Assembly (NCBI GenBank): GCA_003963455.1
Contig: RXJA01000062.1
Span: 1 to 64,000 of the forward strand
Direction of reading: 5' to 3'
DNA: 64,000 nucleotides
Source of the DNA: Hyphomicrobiales bacterium
GTDB taxonomy: Bacteria; Pseudomonadota; Alphaproteobacteria; Rhizobiales; Rhizobiaceae
The translations under genes were made by a program, and so were the position numbers. This document shows, piece by piece, positions 54,376 to 62,454 of the stretch. Below the pieces are notes generated by a model that ran no database searches, was not told where the DNA came from, and worked only from the letters and a program-made list of their open reading frames with translations. The stretch's first letter is position 1; every line of letters begins with the position of its first letter.

Positions 54376-56284
54376 GATCCTGCTCGCGACATTGCCCGCC
54401 GGTCTGATGATCGCCTGCGCGATCGGCATGGCCGACATCGAGCAGTGGCTGGCCGACTTCGGCCAGAGCGACAGCGCCCGGGTGATGCTCGGGCGTGCCG
54501 GGCTCGCCTTGCCCTATATGACGGCGGGTGCGGTCGGCCTGATCTTCCTGTTCGCCGCGGCAGGTGCTGCGAACATCAAGGCCGCGGGATGGAGCGTCGC
54601 GGCAGGAAGCTTGGCGATCTTCCTGCTCGCCGGCGCGCGCGAGCTGGCGAGGCTGTCAGGGCTCGCCAATCGCGTGCCGGCGGGGCAGTCGATGCTCGCC
54701 TATGCTGACGCTGCCACGCTGATGGGTGGATGCGTGGCACTGTTCGCAGGCGTCTTCGCGCTGCGCGTCGGATTGCGTGGCAACGCCGCCTTCGCCATGC
54801 CGGCGCCGCGGCGCATGCGCGGCAAGCGCGCGGTGCATGGCGACGCCGACTGGATGAAGATGCAGGAGGCGGCAAAGCTGTTTCCCGAGGCGGGCGGAAT
54901 CGTGATCGGGGAGCGCTACCGGGTCGACCGCGACAGCGTGGCGTCGAGCGCGTTCCGCGCCAATCAGCGCGACACATGGGGAGCCGGCGGACGCTCTCCC
55001 CTGCTCTGCTTCGACGGGAGCTTTGGCTCCTCGCACGGCATCGTCTTTGCCGGATCGGGCGGCTTCAAGACCACGTCGGTGACGATCCCGACGGCGCTCA
55101 AATGGGGTGGCAGCCTCGTCGTGCTCGACCCGTCGAGCGAGGTCGCGCCGATGGTCGCCGATCACCGGCGCAAGGCGGGCCGCACGGTGATCGTTCTCGA
55201 TCCCGGCGATCCCGCCACCGGCTTCAATGCGCTCGACTGGATCGGCCGCTTCAGAGGCACGAAGGAGGAGGATATCGTTGCGGTTGCGACCTGGGTGATG
55301 ACCGACAGCGCGCGGCAGACCTCGATCCGCGACGACTTCTTCCGCGCCTCGGCCATGCAGCTCATCACCGCGCTCATCGCCGATGTCTGCCTGTCCGGCA
55401 ACACGGAGAAGAAAGACCAGACGCTTCGCCAGGTACGCGCCAATCTGTCGGAACCGGAACCGAAGCTGCGCGCGCGCCTGACGCGCATCTACGAGCAGTC
55501 AGAATCCGATTTCGTGAAGGAGAACGTCGCCGTCTTCGTCAACATGACGCCGGAGACCTTCTCCGGCGTCTATGCCAATGCGGTAAAGGAAACCCACTGG
55601 CTGTCCTATCCGAACTACGCAGCGCTCGTGTCCGGCGGTGCGTTCTCCACCGACGATCTGGCGGACGGCAAGACGGACATCTTCATCGCGCTCGACCTCA
55701 AGGTACTGGAGGCGCATCCGGGACTGGCGCGCGTGGTGATCGGCTCGTTCCTCAACGCGATCTACAACCGCGCGGGCGAGGTCGAAGGACGCACTCTGTT
55801 CCTGCTCGACGAGGTTGCGCGCCTCGGTTATCTGCGCATTCTCGAAACCGCGCGTGACGCCGGCCGCAAATACGGCATCACGCTGGCGCTGATCTTCCAG
55901 TCGCTCGGCCAGATGCGCGAGGGCTATGGCGGCCGCGACGCGTCGTCGAAGTGGTTCGAGAGCGCGTCGTGGATCAGCTTCTCGGCGATCAACGATCCCG
56001 ACACCGCCGAATACATCTCCAAGCGCTGCGGCGACACGACGGTCGAGGTCGACCAGCTGAGCCGGTCGAGTCAGATGTCGGGATCGTCGCGGACGCGCTC
56101 AAAGCAGTTGACGCGTCGGCCGTTGATCCTTCCCCACGAGATCATGCTGATGCGGTCGGACGAGCAGATCGTGTTCACGGCCGGCAACGCGCCGCTGCGC
56201 TGCGGACGCGCCATCTGGTTCCGGCGCGACGACATGAAGACCTGCGTCGGCGAGAACAGGTTCCACAAGGCAGCCGGGACATGA
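54362..56284 (+). CDS. traG: TraG coupling protein (type IV secretion T4CP, VirD4 family)
   Basis: A 640-aa inner-membrane ATPase that brings the relaxosome to the secretion channel. N-terminal hydrophobic segments ([34 protein letters not shown]) precede the ATPase. Walker [13 protein letters not shown] lies at about 230 and Walker [13 protein letters not shown] at about 480. [21 protein letters not shown] and the C-terminal [11 protein letters not shown] are typical of TraG. Start ATG at 54362. Confidence 0.95.
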   Translation: MAATRILLATLPAGLMIACAIGMADIEQWLADFGQSDSARVMLGRAGLALPYMTAGAVGLIFLFAAAGAANIKAAGWSVAAGSLAIFLLAGARELARLSGLANRVPAGQSMLAYADAATLMGGCVALFAGVFALRVGLRGNAAFAMPAPRRMRGKRAVHGDADWMKMQEAAKLFPEAGGIVIGERYRVDRDSVASSAFRANQRDTWGAGGRSPLLCFDGSFGSSHGIVFAGSGGFKTTSVTIPTALKWGGSLVVLDPSSEVAPMVADHRRKAGRTVIVLDPGDPATGFNALDWIGRFRGTKEEDIVAVATWVMTDSARQTSIRDDFFRASAMQLITALIADVCLSGNTEKKDQTLRQVRANLSEPEPKLRARLTRIYEQSESDFVKENVAVFVNMTPETFSGVYANAVKETHWLSYPNYAALVSGGAFSTDDLADGKTDIFIALDLKVLEAHPGLARVVIGSFLNAIYNRAGEVEGRTLFLLDEVARLGYLRILETARDAGRKYGITLALIFQSLGQMREGYGGRDASSKWFESASWISFSAINDPDTAEYISKRCGDTTVEVDQLSRSSQMSGSSRTRSKQLTRRPLILPHEIMLMRSDEQIVFTAGNAPLRCGRAIWFRRDDMKTCVGENRFHKAAGT

Positions 56285-56315
56285 GGTTCGTGCGATCAGC
56301 CATTGGGGCAGCGCA

Positions 56316-57515
56316 ATGAGCCGCCGCATCCGCATCGGCGGGATCGATGTCGTCATCGACGGCGAGCCGCCGGCGAAGCTGCTGGCCGACGCTTTCGCCC
56401 GACGCGAGCATCCGCTTTGCCTGTGCTGCCCGGAAGGCGTGCCGATGTATATCGCCCGCTTCGGGGAACGGCACATCCTGAAGCGGATGCCGGAGACGGG
56501 ACCGCGCCACGATGTCGATTGCGATTCCTACGAGCCGCCCTCCGGCCTCTCGGGTCTGGCGGCGGTCGAGGGCGACGCAATCGTCGAGAATGTCGAGGAC
56601 GGAACGACGGCGCTGAAGCTCGGCTTCAGCCTGTCGAAACTCGCCGGCCGCGCAGCGCCGGTGGCCGGCGAGGGTGCGGAGTCGGGCGAAGCGAAAACCG
56701 CCGGCACGCGGTTGTCGCTGAAGGCGATGCTGCATTTCCTGTGGGGCCGCGCAGGCTTCAATCGCTGGCGTCCGGCGATGGCGGGGCGGCGCAACTGGGC
56801 CGTGCTGCGCAAGTTCCTGCTCGATGCCGCGGCAAGCTCGACGGCGAAGGGAAAGCCGCTGGCGCACTCTCTTTATATACCGGAGATGTTCGACGCGAAG
56901 CGCGAGGAGGCGATCGTACGGCGGCGGGCGGAGTTGCTGAGCCGGGCGATCCAGTCGAACGGCAACCGCCGTTCGCTGGCGATCCTGATCGGCGAGGTGA
57001 AGGAGATCGCGCCGTCGCGGATCGGCGCGCGGCTGGTGGTGAAGCACGCGCCGCGCTTTCCCTTCATGCTGGCCGACGATGTCGCGCGCCGCATGAAGAA
57101 GACCTTCGCGAACGAGCTGGCGCTCTGGGACGCCAATATGGAATGGCACCTGGTGGCTGCCGCCACCTTCGGCATCAGCCCAGCCGGCGTCGCGTCGGTG
57201 GAGACGATCGCCCTCATGGCGGTGAACGAGAACTGGATTCCGGTCGAGACCGGCTACGAGGCGATGCTGATCGAGAGGCTGACCAGGAGCGGCGCGGGCT
57301 TCGTGAAGTCGCTGCGCTACAACATTCCGGCCGGCCAGCCGATGGCGAGCCTCGTGCTGGCGCGCGAGGGCGGGCAGTCGATGGCGATGTATCTCGTCCC
57401 CGACCAGGCCGATTCGGCGTGGCGCCAGACGCTCGAGGAGCTGATCGGCGAAAGCGGCATGCCGTTCTGGGTGTGGGATATCGCGAGCGGGCCGATGCCC
57501 GACCTGCCGTCCTGA
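56316..57515 (+). CDS. DUF1173 family protein
   Basis: A 399-aa protein of DUF1173, often found downstream of traG on rhizobial plasmids and conjugative elements. Features: a Cys-rich N-terminal motif (PLCLCCPEGVPMYIARF and HDVDCDSYEPP) that could bind zinc, then a long soluble region ending FWVWDIASGPMPDLPS. The function is not established. It starts 31 bp after traG on the same strand, so it is probably co-transcribed with tra genes. Confidence 0.85.
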   Translation: MSRRIRIGGIDVVIDGEPPAKLLADAFARREHPLCLCCPEGVPMYIARFGERHILKRMPETGPRHDVDCDSYEPPSGLSGLAAVEGDAIVENVEDGTTALKLGFSLSKLAGRAAPVAGEGAESGEAKTAGTRLSLKAMLHFLWGRAGFNRWRPAMAGRRNWAVLRKFLLDAAASSTAKGKPLAHSLYIPEMFDAKREEAIVRRRAELLSRAIQSNGNRRSLAILIGEVKEIAPSRIGARLVVKHAPRFPFMLADDVARRMKKTFANELALWDANMEWHLVAAATFGISPAGVASVETIALMAVNENWIPVETGYEAMLIERLTRSGAGFVKSLRYNIPAGQPMASLVLAREGGQSMAMYLVPDQADSAWRQTLEELIGESGMPFWVWDIASGPMPDLPS

Positions 57516-57556
57516 GCGGCGGCCGCAGGCCGCTCACGGGAGAGGGATAGGGGTTT

Positions 57557-57590
57557 GGGGAAAGGGTGGAGGGAACCGTCCCCTTTCCCC
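57557..57590. repeat. 10-bp inverted repeat downstream of the DUF1173 gene
   Basis: GGGGAAAGGG (57557-57566) pairs with CCCTTTCCCC (57581-57590) around a 14-nt loop in a G-rich stretch. It may end transcription of the traC-traD-traG operon, but no T-run follows. The rest of 57516-57757 shows no gene. Confidence 0.4.
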
Positions 57591-57757
57591 ATGGGAGGGT
57601 GTTTGAGGGAGGGGCTTGCCCTTCCCTCATGGGGTGAGTTTGAGAGGGGCGGCTTGCCCCCTTTCATCAGCGCTGCCGGCCGGTCGATCCGGCTGGCAGG
57701 GCTCCCAGCGCCAGGAGAGAAGCGGCAGGCGGCCGAAGCCGCCTGCCGCTCTCGGCT

Positions 57758-58207
57758 TCAGTGCGCAGAACCTGTCGGGAGCACGACTGGCGCCACGCCC
57801 TTGAGCGTCACTTCGAAGCCCGTGACGCGGCTCCCGAACACGACCGGCCCATCGAGCACCTCGAATGTAGGCGAGAGCACGGGGAACCGGATCGTCAGCA
57901 TCCCCGCGATGTCCTCGATCGGACGGCGTGGCGACACCGTTTCGCCGGCAGCGTCGTTGCCGACGATGAGCAGATTGCCCGCGAGCGGGCTAGGGTAGTC
58001 CTTCAGGACCGTGAAGCAGGTCAGCTCATCGGTCAGGCCATTGTCGTCCACGACGATGGAATGCGACCTGTCGATGCGCACCATGTCGATCATCCTGCAT
58101 CCGATGTGGCGCCGGATCTCGTCGAGGCTGTTTCCGGCATCGAACGTGACGGCGCGGATCGTGCGCTTCTCGACGTCGACGAGATAGGCGGTAAGGGTCT
58201 TGGTCAT
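57758..58207 (-). CDS. Uncharacterised 149-aa plasmid protein (DUF3846-like)
   Basis: A small soluble protein (LTAYLVDVEKRTIRAVTFDA, then HIGCRMIDMVRIDRSHSIVV and PLAGNLLIVGNDAAGETVSP). The layout resembles DUF3846 plasmid proteins, which lie near other small accessory genes; that match is tentative. It is on the minus strand, opposite to traC-traD-traG. A repeated structured element begins 54 bp upstream of its start, inside the predicted leading region. Confidence 0.65.
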   Translation of the reverse strand: MTKTLTAYLVDVEKRTIRAVTFDAGNSLDEIRRHIGCRMIDMVRIDRSHSIVVDDNGLTDELTCFTVLKDYPSPLAGNLLIVGNDAAGETVSPRRPIEDIAGMLTIRFPVLSPTFEVLDGPVVFGSRVTGFEVTLKGVAPVVLPTGSAH

Positions 58208-58261
58208 GCTGATCTCCTTTCATTGCGATGACGGAGATCGGCCGCGGGCAAGTCGCGCATC

Positions 58262-58376
58262 GGGTCAGGGATCGCTTGAGCGACCGCCGGAGGCGGCAAG
58301 CGGGGGAGCCGATTTTCTGACGACGCCCCCTTCGGGTGGCGGCTGAAAATTGGGGGAACCGCGATGTCCTTGAGGC
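58262..58376 (-). promoter_or_regulatory. Structured repeat element, copy 1 (upstream of 57758-58207 gene)
   Basis: Four helices are visible: an outer stem TCAGGGA/TCCTTGA (58265-58271 and 58367-58373), TCGC-TTGA-GCGA (58272-58283), CCGCC-GGA-GGCGG (58284-58296), and CCGATTTTC/GAAAATTGG (58309-58317 and 58345-58353). Copies at 59029 and 61039 share layout and much sequence. All three lie 49-57 bp upstream of a minus-strand start codon. A further hairpin with loop GACCA follows at 58421-58441 and recurs at 59186-59206. The feature may be an RNA leader or a single-strand promoter. Confidence 0.7.
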
Positions 58377-58601
58377 GATGGGCGCGGCCCGTAGGATGGG
58401 CCGTCAGAGTGAATGCAACCACGGCCCCGACCAGGGGCCGTTTCCGTTTCCGGCGGCCAGCCGGCGGGGTGCACGAGGGGAAGCCCCTTGCAGCGTGGCG
58501 GAGGCCGGTCGATCCGGCCTTTTCCAGCCAGGCTCCTTCCTCGGGATCACCTCGTATGTGGAAATGAAGGAGGCGCGGACGCCTCCTTCATGCGATCAGC
58601 G

Positions 58602-58979
58602 CTACGCGATCGTGAAGATCACGCAGATTTCGCGCTCGATCCGCTCGATGATCTCCTTCAGCCCTTCAAGCTCGTCGCTCGACACGGGCTCGGCGGCGTC
58701 CATGATCGGGATTGGCACGCCGAACCAGTTGAGGCCGAAGAAGAACTTGACGAAGTCCAGATCGAACTCGACGTCTTGGCCAAGCCGGTGCGCCTCGATA
58801 AGCCGCATTTCGTATTTCATGATTTCGTCCAGTCCCGCTGCCATCTCCTTGAGCTTGACCAGCAGTGCGTCGTGGACGCGGCGCGCATGGTCGGTCGTGC
58901 AAGCCCTGCGGTTTTCCCGAACCTCAATCTCGAAGCAGGCCGCCTTGGTGCGCAGTCGAATGGTGGAAAATGCAAACAT
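58602..58979 (-). CDS. Uncharacterised 125-aa plasmid protein
   Basis: A small soluble protein, charged and helix-rich (LLVKLKEMAAGLDEIMKYEM, DVEFDLDFVKFFFGLNWFGV, and ELEGLKEIIERIEREICVIF). No family is recognised. The start at 58979 (MFAFSTIRLRT) has AAAGGAG upstream; an in-frame start at 59015 is less likely. A copy of the structured element begins 49 bp before it. Small acidic proteins in such places are sometimes anti-defence factors, but nothing specific supports that here. Confidence 0.65.
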   Translation of the reverse strand: MFAFSTIRLRTKAACFEIEVRENRRACTTDHARRVHDALLVKLKEMAAGLDEIMKYEMRLIEAHRLGQDVEFDLDFVKFFFGLNWFGVPIPIMDAAEPVSSDELEGLKEIIERIEREICVIFTIA

Positions 58980-59028
58980 CGCTGTCTCCTTTCGTTGCTG
59001 ACGAAAGGTGTCCACGCTGTAGCCCAGA

Positions 59029-59144
59029 GGTGTCAGGGATCGCTTGAGCGACCGCCGGAGGCGGCGAACGGGAGCGCCGATCCTGTCGACGGGCGCCTGA
59101 ACGGCCGCCGACAGGATCGGGGCAACCGCGATGTCCTTGACACC
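59029..59144 (-). promoter_or_regulatory. Structured repeat element, copy 2 (upstream of 58602-58979 gene)
   Basis: The outer stem is GGTGTCAGGGA/TCCTTGACACC (59029-59039 and 59134-59144). The two small hairpins are the same as in copy 1. The long stem here is CCGATCCTGTCG/CGACAGGATCGG (59077-59088 and 59109-59120), a perfect 12-bp helix. Its sequence differs from copies 1 and 3 (CCGATTTTC/GAAAATTGG), yet pairing is kept. Such compensatory change indicates selection on structure. Confidence 0.75.
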
Positions 59145-59470
59145 GGATGGGCTGGCGTAGAATCGGATGTCAGAAGAAGTATCCCGCGGCCCCGACCAGG
59201 GGCCGCGTCCGCCTGCCGAGCGCAGCCGGCCCTGCGCCCTCCCCGCGCCTCGCCGGTCGCCGATCCGCGCCGGCGGCCGAGCGCCGCGAGAGGTTCGTCA
59301 CCCGCATGGGCCGAAACCGCGCAGCGGGTTCGGTGAGCGCCCGCAGGGCGCGAGTAGAGCCGTGTCCCGAAGGGACCTCGCCCAAGCCTTCGCTGCGGAC
59401 GACATGCCGATCACGCCTACCGCAGGAGATCTTCGCGAAACCGCCCCGGGCGGCCATCATCGGCTTTCAG
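59145..59470. other. Intergenic region without visible gene
   Basis: This 326-bp stretch is GC-rich. It begins with the hairpin GCGGCCCC-GACCA-GGGGCCGC (59186-59206), the same loop as at 58421-58441. No reading frame with protein-like composition is seen. Confidence 0.5.
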
Positions 59471-59851
59471 CTATTCGCTTGCGCCCTCCCTCGGCGCGCG
59501 GCTGCGGAGCCAGAGATAGAGGACGCCAAAGGGCGCGATAAAAACCGCAAAGCCCCACAAGAGCACGTTGACGACGAATTTCAGGAAAAGCATCAGCGCC
59601 GCGTTCACGACGATCAGGTTGTCGCCGAAGGCGAGATTGCGCAACTCGTCCCAGGTCAGCTTGGCGAACGGGAACAGCAGCGTGCAAAGAATGAGATAGG
59701 CATACATGGCGACCGGAGAGCCGCCGGCGTCCTTCGCTGCGACACTCGAAAAGAACGCAATCATGAGGCCAAGCAGGACAAGGCCGATGGCATAGGATCG
59801 GACAAGATAGGCGGGTCCGAGGCTGCCAAGGATGCGGCGGAGAAAGGTCAT
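59471..59851 (-). CDS. Small polytopic membrane protein, unknown
   Basis: A 126-aa protein with about three hydrophobic segments (SYAIGLVLLGLMIAFFSSVA, MYAYLILCTLLFPFAKL, FVVNVLLWGFAVFIAPFGVL). A charged C-terminus ends RSRAPREGASE. No family is recognised. The start at 59851 is the ATG that best suits the hydrophobic profile; starts at 59875 or 59941 are possible. It lacks the structured element upstream. Confidence 0.6.
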   Translation of the reverse strand: MTFLRRILGSLGPAYLVRSYAIGLVLLGLMIAFFSSVAAKDAGGSPVAMYAYLILCTLLFPFAKLTWDELRNLAFGDNLIVVNAALMLFLKFVVNVLLWGFAVFIAPFGVLYLWLRSRAPREGASE

Positions 59852-60108
59852 GGGCGGCAAAGTCCTTGCGTGCATCAGGAAAGAACCTGACGGATTTCGC
59901 TCCCCATGCGGATTGGTTCCATAATATCCGAGCGACGACAAGCCCGATGATGCGGGTTGTCGCCTGTAAACCCGGTCAACGAGACGGAGGTGTCCGGGGG
60001 CCGACCGGGGGCTGCGTCCGGCGATCCATCACCCCCATGAATCGGTTGGGCCGGATCGATTCAGCGATGTCGTTGGACGCCGCTTCCGAAGGAAGTGAGA
60101 CTCCGGCC

Positions 60109-60363
60109 ATGGATCACGACGAGACAGGGCCGGTTCATCTACGCCGCATCGATCCCTCGCGGAACATGCGGCGCTTCTATGTGTTGGCGATCCAGCCGAC
60201 CCTGTTCGGGGGCGCCTCCGTCATCCGCAACTGGGGCAGGATCGGCTCGAACGGCCGGTCGATGATGGAGACGTTCGACAGCGACGGGGATGCAGCCAGC
60301 GCCTCCATGCGCCTCGAACGCGCCAAGCGCCGCAGGGGATATCGCGACAGCGGGCTTGCCTGA
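60109..60363 (+). CDS. WGR-domain protein
   Basis: An 84-aa single-domain protein with the WGR core VIRNWGRIGSNGRSMMETFD, then ASMRLERAKRRRGYRD. WGR domains bind nucleic acid ends; free-standing copies are common on rhizobial plasmids. The start at 60109 (MDHDETGPVHLRRIDPSRNM) fits homologues; an ATG at 60067 is an alternative. It is on the plus strand, 142 bp upstream of an HU gene. Confidence 0.82.
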   Translation: MDHDETGPVHLRRIDPSRNMRRFYVLAIQPTLFGGASVIRNWGRIGSNGRSMMETFDSDGDAASASMRLERAKRRRGYRDSGLA

Positions 60364-60505
60364 CCTAGGCTCGACGCGACGAAACGCCCGGAATCCATCG
60401 CTTTTCAGTGGATGCGCAGCAGGGCAGCGGCGCCGCCTCTATCACCGGGACCTGTTCGTTGCCATACGGGAAGAATAGACCCGCGAAACAGGAGACATTC
60501 TTTTC

Positions 60506-60784
60506 ATGACGACAGCAACGGAGATCGCCGACAAGATCGCGGCAACACAGAAGCTGACCAAGGCGCAGGCCAAGGCCATCGTCGACAGCGTCTTCAAGGA
60601 GATCGCCGCCGCGGCGGCGAGCGGCGCCGAGACGAACATCCCCGGTTTCGGAAAGTTCAAGGTGAAGGCGACGCCGGCGCGCGAGGGCCGCAATCCGGCC
60701 ACCGGGGGAACGATCAAGATCGCGGCGTCGAAGAAGCTGGCCTTCGCGCCGGCGAAGGCCGTGAAGGACGCGCTCAACGGCTGA
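60506..60784 (+). CDS. HU-family DNA-binding protein
   Basis: A 92-aa histone-like protein. TATEIADKIAATQKLTKAQA begins the dimer core, and FKVKATPAREGRNPATGGTI is the beta-arm with the conserved RNP. It would bend or coat DNA and may affect plasmid replication, recombination or transfer. AGGAG lies 11 bp before the ATG. It is on the plus strand and convergent with the next small gene. Confidence 0.93.
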   Translation: MTTATEIADKIAATQKLTKAQAKAIVDSVFKEIAAAAASGAETNIPGFGKFKVKATPAREGRNPATGGTIKIAASKKLAFAPAKAVKDALNG

Positions 60785-60817
60785 GGCCGCCGAGCGCGTC
60801 CGATGCGCGACGCCGCC

Positions 60818-60982
60818 CTAGAAAGGCGGCTCGCTGCTGACGAGGCCTTGCTGCTCGGCCCAGATCGCCTCGCGTTCGGCCAGCGCCATCGCCAGCTCCT
60901 CCTCGATCCAGCGGCGCTCGTCGGGATAGACGGCGTTCCGCAGTTCCGCGCGCAGCTCTTCAATGTGTTGATCGATCGACAT
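60818..60982 (-). CDS. 54-aa small acidic helical protein
   Basis: Too short to be obvious, but supported by AAGGAG 6 bp before the ATG at 60982 and by protein-like composition (MSIDQHIEELRAELRNAVYP, then DERRWIEEELAMALAEREAI). It is rich in Glu and Arg and probably helical. No family is recognised. Copy 3 of the structured element begins 56 bp upstream, as for two other minus-strand genes, which supports a real gene. Confidence 0.7.
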   Translation of the reverse strand: MSIDQHIEELRAELRNAVYPDERRWIEEELAMALAEREAIWAEQQGLVSSEPPF

Positions 60983-61038
60983 CGTCGTCTCCTTGATATT
61001 GGTGAAGGACGGCGCCGGCGGTCATGGCGGGCCGGAGG

Positions 61039-61150
61039 GGTCAAGGATCGCGGAGCGACCGCCGGAGGCGGCGAGTGGGGGAGCCGATTTTCTGACGACG
61101 CCCCTTGGGGCGGCGGCTGAAAATTGGGGGCACCGCTCGTCCTTGAGGCC
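61039..61150 (-). promoter_or_regulatory. Structured repeat element, copy 3 (upstream of 60818-60982 gene)
   Basis: The outer stem TCAAGGA/TCCTTGA (61041-61047 and 61140-61146) is here a perfect match, where copies 1 and 2 use a G-U pair. TCGC-GGA-GCGA (61048-61058) has a changed loop. CCGCC-GGA-GGCGG (61059-61071) is identical. CCGATTTTC/GAAAATTGG (61084-61092 and 61119-61127) is as in copy 1. Layout and spacing to the gene match the other copies. Confidence 0.72.
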
Positions 61151-61212
61151 TTCGGACCGCCATGGCACGATGGGACGACCTGAGCAGACCCCCGTTTCCG
61201 GTTGTGCGTCAA

Positions 61213-61251
61213 AAAAGCCGGAACCGGGCTCGATGCCCGGTTCCGGCTTTT
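61213..61251. terminator. Strong hairpin, likely bidirectional terminator
   Basis: AAAAGCCGGAACCGGG and CCCGGTTCCGGCTTTT form a perfect 16-bp stem around a 7-nt loop, with an A-run before and a T-run after. On the minus strand it lies downstream of the DUF736 gene; it can end transcription from both sides. Confidence 0.75.
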
Positions 61252-61262
61252 CGACATGCGGC

Positions 61263-61290
61263 AAGAGCCCCGCCAGATGGCGGGGCTCTT
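61263..61290. terminator. Second hairpin in tandem
   Basis: AAGAGCCCCGCC (61263-61274) and GGCGGGGCTCTT (61279-61290) form a perfect 12-bp stem around AGAT. It lies 11 bp before the stop of the DUF736 gene on the minus strand and, with the hairpin at 61213, makes a tandem pair of terminators. Confidence 0.65.
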
Positions 61291-61301
61291 CCGGTCTGAT
61301 T

Positions 61302-61619
61302 TCAGGAGTCGCGCTTCGGGCGATTCCAGATGAGGGCGTAGTCTCCCTCCTTCTCGCCGGGCCAGAGCGCCGCGGTGATCGGGGCGTTGAAGCTCGGGTC
61401 GTCCATCTTGACCGAGACGTATTCCTCGCCGTCGTTGGAGACCGCCTTCCAGGCCGCGCCGACCTCGACGCCGTTGCCGGCCGTGATGCGGAAGTCCGGG
61501 GCGTCGCGGGAGACGCGCTCGATCGGGTTCAGGCGGGCCTTGAAGCTGACGCTGAGGGTGCGGACGAAGCCGACGATGCTGTTGTTGCCGTTGGTGGTGA
61601 ATTCGCCGATGACTGCCAT
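61302..61619 (-). CDS. DUF736 family protein
   Basis: A 105-aa protein of DUF736 (MAVIGEFTTNGNNSIVGFVR, LSVSFKARLNPIERVSRDAP, ending ALWPGEKEGDYALIWNRPKR). It is common on conjugative plasmids and elements of alphaproteobacteria. The function is unknown. The start at 61619 (MAVIGEF) is the family N-terminus. A fragment of a second copy seems to lie at 62139-62218. Confidence 0.9.
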   Translation of the reverse strand: MAVIGEFTTNGNNSIVGFVRTLSVSFKARLNPIERVSRDAPDFRITAGNGVEVGAAWKAVSNDGEEYVSVKMDDPSFNAPITAALWPGEKEGDYALIWNRPKRDS

Positions 61620-61740
61620 GATCGTGTTCCTTTTCGGTTTCATCGGGCCGCGCCCATCGCGACCTCGATGGGGGTGAAAAGACCGGGGGCGATCGACCCC
61701 GCACCCGAAGGGCCGGAACGAAGTGGAGGGCGGCCGGAAA

Positions 61741-61795
61741 CGGCTATTTTGCCTCGCGATGCAAAGGCGGCGCAGCCGCCGGCGGAAAATAGCCG
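61741..61795. repeat. Nested hairpin upstream of the DUF736 gene
   Basis: CGGCTATTTT (61741-61750) pairs with AAAATAGCCG (61786-61795); inside it GGCGGC-GCA-GCCGCC (61766-61780) forms a second stem. It lies 121 bp upstream of the DUF736 start on the minus strand. The TTTT-rich outer stem recalls the long stem of the repeated elements but the sequence differs. Confidence 0.5.
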
Positions 61796-62454
61796 GGGCC
61801 GGCCGTTGCGGGAAGGCGATCGAGACGCAGTCGTCCTGCGGTCACACCCACTTCATCGAGGTCTGCGTGGGAGCGCCGTGACCCAGACCGTATGGAACGC
61901 GGCGTGGCCGCTGTGTATCGGTGGCTTCAGAGCAGCAGGCAACGGCCGCGGCATCGCAGGCGCCGTCATCCTCCGCCGATGGCAGCGACGCCTGTCGAAC
62001 CATCCGATGCCATCGCGTTTCACCGATGGCTCAACCGCAACACGCCCTCCGCGACGGCCGGGGGCGACGCCGCCGGCATGGCCTTACCAGCGGATGGCGA
62101 GGGCTGCGCCTCAGCCAAGTGGGCCGTTCCGATACCCGGCCGAATCTCCTGGTGCTGCCAGGCGAGAAGGAGGGAGATCGCCTTCCCGATCTTTGACCGC
62201 TGGAAGCGCGACTCCTGATTTCGGGCCAACGAGCTCCTCGATCAGGCGGGGTTCATGCCGCTTGGCTCTCTCTCGATTCGACAACGGCGAGTGTTTCGAT
62301 GAGCGATGCGAGGGAATTGCGCGACCCTGGCGGAGTCGGCACTGAGAATCGATCATCAATGCTGAACGCTGCCGTCGCGCGTTGGTAGTGTAGAAGTTTG
62401 TATCTCGGCATTCGACACGTTGCAGGAGCCTGAACAGTCGGTTCATGCTAAGCA
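61796..62454. other. Region without intact gene
   Basis: No intact gene is seen in this 659-bp stretch. It contains a degraded DUF736-like 3' end at 62139-62218 on the plus strand. Other frames have skewed composition and no family resemblance. Confidence 0.5.
62139..62218 (+). pseudogene. Frameshifted fragment of a DUF736 gene 3' end
   Basis: LVLPGEKEGD in one frame and IFDRWKRDS in another match PGEKEGD and IWNRPKRDS at the end of the intact DUF736 protein. Both parts read on the plus strand and the frame shifts between them. Nothing further upstream resembles DUF736, so this is a remnant. It may mark an old recombination event between copies. Confidence 0.45.
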
